64,000 nucleotides of DNA from Amycolatopsis sp. NBC_01488 (GTDB lineage: Bacteria > Actinomycetota > Actinomycetes > Mycobacteriales > Pseudonocardiaceae). The first letter of the stretch is position 1. Each line of letters starts with the position of its first letter. The DNA is taken from the NCBI RefSeq assembly GCF_036227105.1, contig NZ_CP109434.1:9148501-9212500 (forward strand), in the 5' to 3' direction. Both the position numbers and the translations under genes were made by a program. The notes below the pieces were generated by a model, which worked only from the letters and a program-made list of their open reading frames with translations, searched no databases and was not told the DNA's origin. Of the stretch, positions 57,897 to 64,000 are shown piece after piece.

Positions 57897-58655
57897 TCAA
57901 AAATTGAGGGCGTGCGTGGCCGTGGCCCCGCCGTCCGCGATGAACTCCGCTCCCGTGCAGTACGCGCTTTCGTCGCTGGCCAGGAACAACACCAGCTTCG
58001 CGACGTCCTCCGGCTGCCCGACCCGGCCGAGCGCGACCTTCTTCCCGACATACGACATGTCGACTTTCTGGCCGCCCGCGGCGGTCTCGACCATCTGCGT
58101 GTCGATCGCGCCGGGGTGGACCGAGTTGACGCGGATGTGCTTCTTGCCGAGCTCCATCGCCGCGACCTTGGTCATCCCGCGGATGGCGAACTTGCTCGCG
58201 GTGTAGGCGACGAGGTAGGGCATCCCGGCCAGTCCCTCCACAGAGGACACGTTGACGATGGAGCCACCGCCGGCGGCGGTCATCGGTTCAACGACCGAGC
58301 GCATCCCGAGAAACGCCCCGATCTGGTTCACCCGGATCACGCGTTCGTAGTCGGCCAGCTTCGTCTTGCCCAGTTCCGAGAAGTGGAGGATGCCCGCGTT
58401 GTTGACCAGCACGTTCGGCGCGCCGAACTCGCTGGTCACCCGCTCGACCGCGGTGGCCCAGCCGTCCTCGTCGCCGACGTCGAGGTGCTGGTAGGCGGCC
58501 TGCTCGCCGAGTTCGGCGGCGAGCTGCTTGCCTTCGTCGTCCAGGATGTCGGCGATCAGCACCTTCGCGCCTTCGGCGACGAACGCGCGTGCCGCGGCCT
58601 CGCCCTGGCCGCGCGCGGCGCCGGTGATCAGGGCGATCTTCCCGTCCAGCCTCAT
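57897..58655 (-). CDS. Short-chain dehydrogenase, 3-alpha/20-beta-hydroxysteroid type
   Basis: A 252-aa SDR. The NAD-binding TGAARGQGEAAA, NNAG (VLVNNAGILHFSELG), Ser in VNVSSVEG and YxxxK (VAYTASKFAIRG) are intact. It resembles the FabG3/Rv2002-type 3-alpha,20-beta-hydroxysteroid dehydrogenases. In M. tuberculosis no such gene lies between the Rv3502c SDR and yrbE4A, so it is an addition here. It overlaps the upstream SDR gene by ATGA. Substrate inferred from context as a sterol ring or side-chain alcohol. Confidence 0.85.
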   Translation of the reverse strand: MRLDGKIALITGAARGQGEAAARAFVAEGAKVLIADILDDEGKQLAAELGEQAAYQHLDVGDEDGWATAVERVTSEFGAPNVLVNNAGILHFSELGKTKLADYERVIRVNQIGAFLGMRSVVEPMTAAGGGSIVNVSSVEGLAGMPYLVAYTASKFAIRGMTKVAAMELGKKHIRVNSVHPGAIDTQMVETAAGGQKVDMSYVGKKVALGRVGQPEDVAKLVLFLASDESAYCTGAEFIADGGATATHALNF

Positions 58656-59524
58656 GACTCTCCCAGGATCTCGGTGGCGGCGAACATCCGGCCGGGGTCG
58701 CGTTCGGCGAAGAACGCGCTGACCGACGTCTCGAGCTCGCCGAGCGACCAGCGGTGCTCGATCCGCGGCGGCTCGACCAGGGCGACCGTGCCGCCGTGGA
58801 CGACGAACACCTGGCCGTTGACGTGCTCGGCCGCGGGCGAGGCGAGGTAGGCGACGAAGGGGGCGACGTGCTCGACCGAGAGCGGGTCGGCGCCCTCGGC
58901 GGGAGGAGCACCGAACACGCCCTCGGTCATCGCCGTCCGAGCCCGCGGGCAGATCGCGTTGGCGCGGACGCCGTACTTGGCCAGGCCGCGGGCGGCCGAC
59001 ATGGTGAGCGCGGTGATGCCCGCCTTCGCCGCGGCGTAGTTGGGCTGGCCGGGCGAGCCGATGAGGAAGGCTTCGGAGGCGGTGTTGACGAGCCGGCCGT
59101 ACACCGGCTTCCCGTCCGCTTTGGACTGGTCGCGCCAGTGCTTGGCGGCGTTGCGGGACACCAGGAAGTGGCCGCGCAGGTGGACGCGGAGCACGGTGTC
59201 CCAGTCGTCGTCCGACATCGAGAAGAGCATCTTGTCGCGCAGCACGCCCGCGTTGTTCACGACGATGTCGAGCCCGCCGAGGTCGAGCGCGGCGGCGACG
59301 AGCGCGTCCGCCGTGGCCCGCTCGCCGACGTCGCCGGCGACCGCGACGGCCTTGCCGCCGGCCGCTTCGATCTCTTCGACGACGTCCTTGGGCTCACCGA
59401 TGTCGTTGACGACGACGGTCGCGCCCCGCCCGGCGAGGGCGAGCGCTTCGGCCCGCCCCAAGCCCGCGGCGGCGCCCGTGACGATCGCTGTCCTGCCGGT
59501 CAGGCTCACGCGCGGCCTCCTCAT
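58652..59524 (-). CDS. hsd4A: Short-chain dehydrogenase, Hsd4A/Rv3502c-like
   Basis: A 290-aa SDR: TGRTAIVTGAAAGLGRAEAL, IVVNNAGVLRDKMLFSM, and the catalytic YAAAK (GQPNYAAAKAG). The C-terminal extension ends EILGES. It fits the Rv3502c group, a 3-hydroxyacyl-CoA and 17-beta-hydroxysteroid dehydrogenase of cholesterol breakdown that sits directly upstream of yrbE4A in M. tuberculosis. It is preceded by a KstR-like site 25 bp from the start. ATG? The start is GTG-like at 59524; the family core begins soon after. Confidence 0.88.
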   Translation of the reverse strand: MRRPRVSLTGRTAIVTGAAAGLGRAEALALAGRGATVVVNDIGEPKDVVEEIEAAGGKAVAVAGDVGERATADALVAAALDLGGLDIVVNNAGVLRDKMLFSMSDDDWDTVLRVHLRGHFLVSRNAAKHWRDQSKADGKPVYGRLVNTASEAFLIGSPGQPNYAAAKAGITALTMSAARGLAKYGVRANAICPRARTAMTEGVFGAPPAEGADPLSVEHVAPFVAYLASPAAEHVNGQVFVVHGGTVALVEPPRIEHRWSLGELETSVSAFFAERDPGRMFAATEILGES

Positions 59525-59548
59525 CGAGTCCTGTGATCGGGCCTACAT

Positions 59549-59562
59549 TAGAATCTGTTCTT
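59549..59562. promoter_or_regulatory. KstR-like operator upstream of hsd4A
   Basis: TAGAATCTGTTCTT matches the KstR consensus TnnAACnnGTTnnA with two mismatches and lies 25 bp before the hsd4A start. KstR represses cholesterol genes and releases on 3-oxo-cholestenoyl-CoA. Confidence 0.55.
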
Positions 59563-59581
59563 GCCGAGAGCAAGCCCTTGA

Positions 59582-59596
59582 GTGAACACCGCTAAC
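59582..59596 (-). repeat. 15-bp repeat, copy 2 (at the fdxD stop)
   Basis: GTGAACACCGCTAAC is the reverse complement of the sequence at 57869-57883. This copy includes the stop codon of the ferredoxin gene (59592-59594) and is 58 bp before the hsd4A start. The two copies bracket the hsd4A-SDR pair. Confidence 0.6.
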
Positions 59597-59783
59597 CGGC
59601 AATGAACAGGGCGTTCTTAGGACAACCTTTGACCGCATCTGTAACTTGTTCTATCCGATCGGCCGGTACCGGGCCCGGCTGGATGACGAGTTCTTCGTCG
59701 TCGTCCAGGTCGAAGACGTCCGGCGCGAACCCCACGCACACCGCGTTCGCCTCGCAGAGCGAACGGTCGACCCCGATCTCCAT
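59592..59783 (-). CDS. fdxD: 3Fe-4S ferredoxin (FdxD-like)
   Basis: A 63-aa ferredoxin. The cluster motif reads CEANAVCVGFAP with a final GCPKNA: CxxNxxC and CP, so the usual cysteine between the first two is Asn. This fits the mycobacterial FdxD type that binds a 3Fe-4S cluster and supplies electrons to P450 enzymes. It lies between hsd4A and fadE26, exactly as Rv3503c does in M. tuberculosis. ATG 59783 follows GGAGGAAGC. Its likely partner P450 is not in the window. Confidence 0.9.
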   Translation of the reverse strand: MEIGVDRSLCEANAVCVGFAPDVFDLDDDEELVIQPGPVPADRIEQVTDAVKGCPKNALFIAG

Positions 59784-59814
59784 GCTTCCTCCGCCGCGTG
59801 AGTCCTGGTACAAC

Positions 59815-59828
59815 TAGAACAGGTTCTA
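59815..59828. promoter_or_regulatory. KstR operator between fdxD and fadE26
   Basis: TAGAACAGGTTCTA is a perfect match to the KstR consensus TnnAACnnGTTnnA. It is central in the 70-bp divergent gap and would repress both the leftward fdxD and the rightward fadE26 genes. Confidence 0.8.
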
Positions 59829-59853
59829 CTATAACGCCGGATCGGGGTGACGG

Positions 59854-61017
59854 GTGCGGATCGACTACACACCGGAACAGCGCGCGCTGGCCGCGGAGCT
59901 CCGGGAGTACTTCGCCGAGCTGATGACGCCCGAGCGGCGGGAAAGCCTCCGCGCGGGCGGCGGCGAGTACGGCGACGGCTTGGCGTACAAGGAGATCGTC
60001 CGGCAGCTGGGCAAGGACGGCTGGCTCGCGCTGGGCTGGCCGCGGGAGTACGGCGGGCAGGGCCGGCCGATGCTCGACCAGCTCATCTTCACCGACGAAG
60101 CGGCGGTCGCCGGGGTGCCGGTTCCGTTCCTCACGGTGAACACCGTCGGGCCGACCATCATGCGCTACGGCACCGACGAGCAGAAGGCGTTCTACCTGCC
60201 GAAGATCGCCGCCGGGGAGCTGCACTTCTCGATCGGCTACTCCGAACCGGAGGCCGGCACCGACCTGGCGTCCCTGCGGACGCGCGCGGTGCGCGACGGC
60301 GACGAGTACGTCGTCACCGGGCAGAAGATGTGGACCAGCCTGATCGAGTACGCCGACTACGTCTGGCTCGCCGTCCGGACCGATCCCGACGCGAAGAAGC
60401 ACCGCGGCCTGTCGATGCTGATCGTGCCGACGTCTGCTCCCGGATTTTCGTGGACGAAGGTGCACACGGTCGCGGGCGCGGGCACCAGCGCGACGTACTA
60501 CGACGGCGTGCGGGTGCCGGTGTCGGCGCGCGTCGCCGAGGAGAACGCGGGCTGGCCGCTGATCACCAACCAGCTCAACCACGAGCGCGTCGCGCTGACG
60601 TCGTCGGCGCCGGTGCGCAAGGCGCTGTCCGACGTCCTCGCGTGGGCGAAGGAGACCGGCGCCATCGACCACGAATGGGTGCGGGTGCACCTCGCGCGGG
60701 TGCACGCGGGCGCGGAGTACCTGAAGCTGCGGAACTGGCGGATCGCCTGGGCCGCGGCCGCGAGCGAGCTGGGCCCGGCGGAGGCGTCGGCGACGAAGGT
60801 GTACGGCACCGAGTTCGCGATCGAGGCCTACCGGCTGCTGATGGAGGTGCTGGGCGCGGCGGCCGTCGTGCGCGACGGCTCGCCGGGCGCGCTGCTGGCC
60901 GGGCGGATCGAGCGGCTGCACCGGTCGGCGCTGATCCTCACCTTCGGCGGCGGCACCAACGAGATCCAGCGGGACATGATCGCCGCGACCGCCCTCGGCC
61001 TGCCCGTCACGCGCTAG
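59854..61017 (+). CDS. fadE26: Acyl-CoA dehydrogenase, FadE26-like (ChsE4)
   Basis: A 387-aa acyl-CoA dehydrogenase: YSEPEAGTDLASLRTRA, KMWTSLIEYADYVWLAVRTD, and C-terminal FGGGTNEIQRDMIAATALGL. NHERVAL near residue 250 carries the Glu at the LCAD/isovaleryl-type catalytic position. In M. tuberculosis the FadE26-FadE27 pair forms a heterotetramer that dehydrogenates sterol side-chain acyl-CoAs. It is followed by a fadE27-like gene after 9 bp, and a perfect KstR site precedes it. GTG start at 59854. Confidence 0.9.
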   Translation: MRIDYTPEQRALAAELREYFAELMTPERRESLRAGGGEYGDGLAYKEIVRQLGKDGWLALGWPREYGGQGRPMLDQLIFTDEAAVAGVPVPFLTVNTVGPTIMRYGTDEQKAFYLPKIAAGELHFSIGYSEPEAGTDLASLRTRAVRDGDEYVVTGQKMWTSLIEYADYVWLAVRTDPDAKKHRGLSMLIVPTSAPGFSWTKVHTVAGAGTSATYYDGVRVPVSARVAEENAGWPLITNQLNHERVALTSSAPVRKALSDVLAWAKETGAIDHEWVRVHLARVHAGAEYLKLRNWRIAWAAAASELGPAEASATKVYGTEFAIEAYRLLMEVLGAAAVVRDGSPGALLAGRIERLHRSALILTFGGGTNEIQRDMIAATALGLPVTR

Positions 61018-61026
61018 GAGCGTCCC

Positions 61027-62049
61027 ATGGACTTCACCCCTTCCGAGGCGTCGGCCGACCTGGCCGCGCTGACCCGGCGGATCCTCGCCGACAAGGCCAC
61101 CCACGACCCGCACGGCACCGGCGGCTTCGACGCTCCCTTGTGGACGGCGCTCGGCCAGGCGGGCGTGCTCGACGCGGCCCTGCCGTCGTCGCTGGGCGGC
61201 GGCGGGTTCGGCCTGCTGGAGCAGTGCGCGGTGCTCACCGAGATCGGCCGCGCGGTGGCGGCGGTCCCCTACCTGCCGTCGATCACGATGGCGGCGTCGG
61301 CGCTGGCCGAGTTCGGCACGCCGGAGCTGGTGGACCGCTGGGTGCTGCCGGTGCTGCGAGGAGAACGCGTTCTAGCGGTGGCTCTGTCCGGGTTCACCGC
61401 CTCGGACGGCCGGGTGTCCGGCTCCCAGCCGGCGGTGGCGTTCGGCGCGTTCGCCGACGGCTTCCTCGTGGCGGCGTCCGGCGAGGTCTTCCTGGTCGAC
61501 GCTTCCGCGTCCGGGGTGACGGTGCGGCCGCAGCAGATGACCGACCACGCGGACGCCGGCCTGCTGGAACTGTCCGACGTGCCGGGCGTGTCGTTGGGCG
61601 ACATCGGCGAATGGCTGCGCCTGCGCGGGACGGCCGGGGTGTGCGCGCAGCAGCTCGGCGTGGTCGAGCGGGCGCTGGAGCTGACGGCGGCGTACGCGGC
61701 CGAGCGCAAGCAGTTCGACCACGTGATCGGCGGGTTCCAGGCGGTCCGCCAGCGTCTCGCGGACGCGTACGTGGACGTGGAGGCCGTCCGGCTGACGTCC
61801 CTGCAGGCCGCGTGGCGGCTGGCCTCGGACCTCCCGGCGGCGGAAGCGGTGGCGACGGCCAAGTTCTGGGCGGCGGAAGCAGGCCACCGGGTGGCCCACA
61901 CGACGGTCCACGTCCACGGCGGCGTCGGCATCGACGTGGACCACGAGGTGCACCGGTACTTCACGGCGGCGAAGCGCCTGGAGTTCCAGCTGGGCACCGC
62001 GACCACGCAGCTCCTGGCCCTGGGCGACGCGCTGGCCGCGGACGCCTGA
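61027..62049 (+). CDS. fadE27: Acyl-CoA dehydrogenase, FadE27-like (ChsE5)
   Basis: A 340-aa acyl-CoA dehydrogenase-like subunit, shorter than its neighbour. AAERKQFDHVIGGFQAVRQR and HTTVHVHGGVGIDVDHEVHR are conserved, but the N-terminal acyl-binding region is reduced, as in the beta subunit of FadE26/FadE27 heteromers. It probably binds FAD at the interface with the FadE26-like protein. The ATG at 61027 follows GGAGCG. The array of 21-bp repeats lies just downstream. Confidence 0.9.
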   Translation: MDFTPSEASADLAALTRRILADKATHDPHGTGGFDAPLWTALGQAGVLDAALPSSLGGGGFGLLEQCAVLTEIGRAVAAVPYLPSITMAASALAEFGTPELVDRWVLPVLRGERVLAVALSGFTASDGRVSGSQPAVAFGAFADGFLVAASGEVFLVDASASGVTVRPQQMTDHADAGLLELSDVPGVSLGDIGEWLRLRGTAGVCAQQLGVVERALELTAAYAAERKQFDHVIGGFQAVRQRLADAYVDVEAVRLTSLQAAWRLASDLPAAEAVATAKFWAAEAGHRVAHTTVHVHGGVGIDVDHEVHRYFTAAKRLEFQLGTATTQLLALGDALAADA

Positions 62050-62050
62050 C

Positions 62051-62166
62051 GGTCGGCTCGCGTACCCGGGCGGTCGGCTCAGCGGCCGACCCTCCAGGTA
62101 CGCCGGCCGACCCTCCCGGTACGCGAACCGACTCCCTGGGTACGCCGGCCGACCCTCCGGGTACGC
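62051..62166. repeat. 21-bp tandem and inverted repeat array between convergent genes
   Basis: Four direct units of GGCCGACCCTCCnGGTACGC start at 62084, 62105, 62126 and 62147, exactly 21 bp apart. Before them GGTCGGC at 62051 and 62072, again 21 bp apart, mark inverted copies (about one and a half units). The arms can pair into a long hairpin between fadE27 and the convergent serine hydrolase. Confidence 0.8.
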
Positions 62167-62184
62167 GAGCCGGCCCCTCCGGAG

Positions 62185-63315
62185 CTACTTCGCCGCGTAG
62201 GTCCAGAACTCGTGCATCAGCGGGGTCGGCGCCGGGCCGGTCATCTCGACCTGCGTCAGCAGGACCGTCGCCGTGCCGGTCGCCGGGACCACGTGCCAGG
62301 CCGTTCCGGCGCCGCCGATCCAGCCGTAGCGGCCCGGGACCTCCCACGGCTCCTTCGCCTCGACGTCCACCGAGCCGCCGTACCCCCAGCCCTGGCCCTG
62401 CAGGAACATCCGCCCGGCCTCGCGCTGGGCCGGCGTCAGGTGGTCGGTCGTCATCCGGTGCACCGACTCGGGCGTCAGCAGCCGGTGGTCGCCGACCGTA
62501 CCCTCGGCCAGCAGGAACCGGGCGAACGCGAGCAGGTCGTCGGCCGTCGAAACCAGGCCCGCCGCGCCGGAGGGGAACGGCGGCACGACGCTCCACCGGC
62601 CTTCCGGTGCGTCGACCAGGCGGAGCCCCTCCTCGCCGCGGCGGTACGCGCTGGTGAACCGGCCCAGCGCCGCGGTCGGCACGGCGAACCCGGTGTCGGC
62701 CATGCCCAGCGGCTCGAACAGCCGCTCCGCCAGGAACTCCGGCAGCGGCCGGCCCGACACCCGCGCGATCAGCACGCCCTGGATCGCCGAACCGGTGCCG
62801 TAGAGCCACCCCTCCCCCGGCTGGTGCAGCAGCGGCACCTGCGCCAGCGCGGCCAGCCACTCGTCCGGCGCCAGGTTTCCCGGCGGTGCCGCCGGGTGGC
62901 CCAGCACCTGCAGCAGCAGGTCGACCGCGGGCAGCGTCATGTCCGCCGCGAAGCCGTACCCGCAGCGGAACGTCAGCAGGTCGGCCACCGTGATCGGGCG
63001 GACGGCGGGCACGACGTCGTCGACCGGTCCGGCCGGCGTCCGCACGACCACCGGCGACGTCAGCTCCGGCAGCCACCGCGCGATCGGGTCGTCCAGCGCG
63101 AGCTCGCCGTCGTCGACGAGCAGCATGACCGCCGCGGCGACGATCGGCTTGGTCAGCGACGCGATGCGGAACACCGAGTCCCGCGCCATCGGCACGGTGC
63201 CGCCGGCGTCGGCCGAGCCCACGACCGCCGCCTCGACCTGGTCGCCGTGCGCGATCAAGGCCACCGCGCCGGGCAGGTCCGCGGCGTGCTGCTTCAGCAG
63301 TTCGGTCAGCATCAT
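62185..63315 (-). CDS. Serine hydrolase, beta-lactamase/class C-like family
   Basis: A 376-aa beta-lactamase-fold serine hydrolase. The SxxK motif is RIASLTKPIVAAAV, the Tyr motif is YGTGSAIQGVLIARVSG, and a GGAGTAWHVVP block fits the third motif position. No signal peptide, so it is probably a cytoplasmic esterase or EstB-like enzyme rather than a resistance enzyme. The ATG at 63315 directly abuts the stop of the synthetase gene, suggesting co-transcription. Confidence 0.88.
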   Translation of the reverse strand: MMLTELLKQHAADLPGAVALIAHGDQVEAAVVGSADAGGTVPMARDSVFRIASLTKPIVAAAVMLLVDDGELALDDPIARWLPELTSPVVVRTPAGPVDDVVPAVRPITVADLLTFRCGYGFAADMTLPAVDLLLQVLGHPAAPPGNLAPDEWLAALAQVPLLHQPGEGWLYGTGSAIQGVLIARVSGRPLPEFLAERLFEPLGMADTGFAVPTAALGRFTSAYRRGEEGLRLVDAPEGRWSVVPPFPSGAAGLVSTADDLLAFARFLLAEGTVGDHRLLTPESVHRMTTDHLTPAQREAGRMFLQGQGWGYGGSVDVEAKEPWEVPGRYGWIGGAGTAWHVVPATGTATVLLTQVEMTGPAPTPLMHEFWTYAAK

Positions 63316-64000
63316 TCAGTCCAGGGGGTTGATGGCGCGCAGGCGCCGCGGGCCGGTGTCGGGCCGCGACGGCGGCGGCCCCAGCACGAGCCGCGCGTTG
63401 GCGACGAAGGCGCCGTCCGGCGACGCCAGGATCGGGTCCAGCACCAGGGACCGGACCTCCGGGTTGTCCTCGGCGAGCGCGGCGACGCGCAGCACCATGT
63501 CCTGCAGGGCGGCGAGATCGGCGGGCTCGTCGCCGCGGTAGCCGGTGAGCAGCGGCGCCGTCCGCGGCTCACGCAGCAGCGTCGCGGCGTCGACGTCGGT
63601 GAGCGGCACCGCCCGGTAGGCGCGGTCGCCCAGCAGCGTGCTGACCAGCCCCGACAGCCCGAACGACACGAGCGTGCCGAACGACGGGTCGTCCTGCAGC
63701 CCGATCACGCACGACAGGCCCTTCGGGGCCATCCGCTGGACGTACACGTCGTCGTCGCCGGAGATCTCGCGCAGCATTTCGTAGGCGGTGCGCACCGAGT
63801 CTTCGGACGCCAGGTCGAGCCGCACCCCGGCCAGGTCGGGGCGGCCGCGCAGCCGCTCGTCGACGGCCTTGAGCGTCACCGGGTAGCCCAGCTCGGCCGC
63901 CGCCGCGACGGCCTCGTCCACTGTGGACGCCACACGGAACGGGACGACGTCGATGCCGTAGCAGCCCAGCAGCCGCACGACGTCGGTGTCGGACAGCAGC
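63316..64000 (-). CDS. Acyl-CoA synthetase, ATP-grasp (beta) part, partial
   Basis: The gene continues past the window edge, so only its C-terminal 227 residues are seen. They form an ATP-grasp domain of the ADP-forming acyl-CoA synthetase type: LLGCYGIDVVPFRVASTVDE, VQRMAPKGLSCVIGLQDDPS and FGTLVSFGLSGLVSTLLGDR. Such proteins make acyl-CoA from acid, CoA and ATP; some are protein-acetylase fusions. Nothing can be said of the N-terminus. It is followed directly by the serine hydrolase gene. Confidence 0.85.
   Translation of the reverse strand, partial: LLSDTDVVRLLGCYGIDVVPFRVASTVDEAVAAAAELGYPVTLKAVDERLRGRPDLAGVRLDLASEDSVRTAYEMLREISGDDDVYVQRMAPKGLSCVIGLQDDPSFGTLVSFGLSGLVSTLLGDRAYRAVPLTDVDAATLLREPRTAPLLTGYRGDEPADLAALQDMVLRVAALAEDNPEVRSLVLDPILASPDGAFVANARLVLGPPPSRPDTGPRRLRAINPLD

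Noticed and set aside
62051..62166. CRISPR array at the 21-bp repeats
   Set aside because: There are no unique spacers: units follow each other directly at 21 bp and have inverted partners. No cas genes are present.
1..64000. tRNA, rRNA or other classical structured RNA genes
   Set aside because: I looked for cloverleaf-like segments and rRNA-like stretches in the gaps and found none. Gaps are short and filled by promoters and hairpins.

Overview
The window is high-GC actinomycete DNA with dense, short-gapped genes, many GTG starts and GTGA/ATGA overlaps. It carries a complete mce operon with steroid-type neighbours, a DAHP synthase, a phosphofructokinase with the PPi-type signature known from Amycolatopsis methanolica, and XRE/DUF397 regulators. 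Together these point to the Pseudonocardiaceae, most likely Amycolatopsis. This is inference from gene content; no database was searched. I saw no rRNA, tRNA or CRISPR array.

Layout. 1-2.5 kb: two small unknown genes, a crotonase and a GNAT acetyltransferase. 2.5-6.2 kb: two insertion sequences (IS5-like and IS110-like) lie on either side of an alpha-methylacyl-CoA racemase gene. 6.2-9.2 kb: an acyl-CoA dehydrogenase with a divergent TetR regulator, then a Pro/Gln-rich membrane protein. 9.2-16.8 kb: a GabD2-like dehydrogenase, a large LAL-type LuxR regulator, an XRE/DUF397 pair and a TesB thioesterase. 16.9-24.3 kb: central metabolism (pyruvate kinase, PPi-type phosphofructokinase, DAHP synthase behind an aromatic leader peptide) with a secreted chitinase, three small regulators and a truncated haemoglobin. 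24.3-38.5 kb: an EamA exporter/Lrp pair, then exoribonuclease, PlsC, glutamate-cysteine ligase-like, NUDIX-NYN, an IS481-like element, glucokinase, ArsA-like, SRPBCC and metallophosphoesterase genes, and a FadD15-like ligase. From memory, parts of this stretch follow the M. tuberculosis Rv2178c-Rv2187 order.

38.5-44.2 kb is a cellobiose-type (ceb) locus: GH1 beta-glucosidase, two ABC permeases, a solute-binding lipoprotein broken by one frameshift, and a divergent LacI regulator with two candidate operators. 44.2-48.2 kb: FAD monooxygenase, Tat-exported ferritin-like protein, aspartate aminotransferase and an unknown gene.

48.2-62.0 kb is an mce4-like steroid import and side-chain degradation region. 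It has two Mce-associated proteins, mceF to mceA, yrbE B and A, two short-chain dehydrogenases, a 3Fe-4S ferredoxin, and a divergent fadE26/fadE27-like pair behind a perfect match to the KstR operator consensus. The Mce system would import the sterol, and the dehydrogenases, ferredoxin and acyl-CoA dehydrogenases would begin its oxidation. The window ends with a serine hydrolase and an acyl-CoA synthetase (ATP-grasp part) that runs off the edge.

The most unusual sequence-level signals are: (i) an IS5 insertion exactly in a CTAG shared by two convergent stop codons, leaving both stops intact; (ii) a Tyr-Phe-Trp-Phe leader peptide and hairpin before DAHP synthase; (iii) a candidate IS110 bridge-RNA region with a 10-nt match to its flank; (iv) two unrelated 21-bp-period inverted-repeat arrays, each between convergent genes; and (v) an IS481 insertion in the loop of a terminator-like hairpin.
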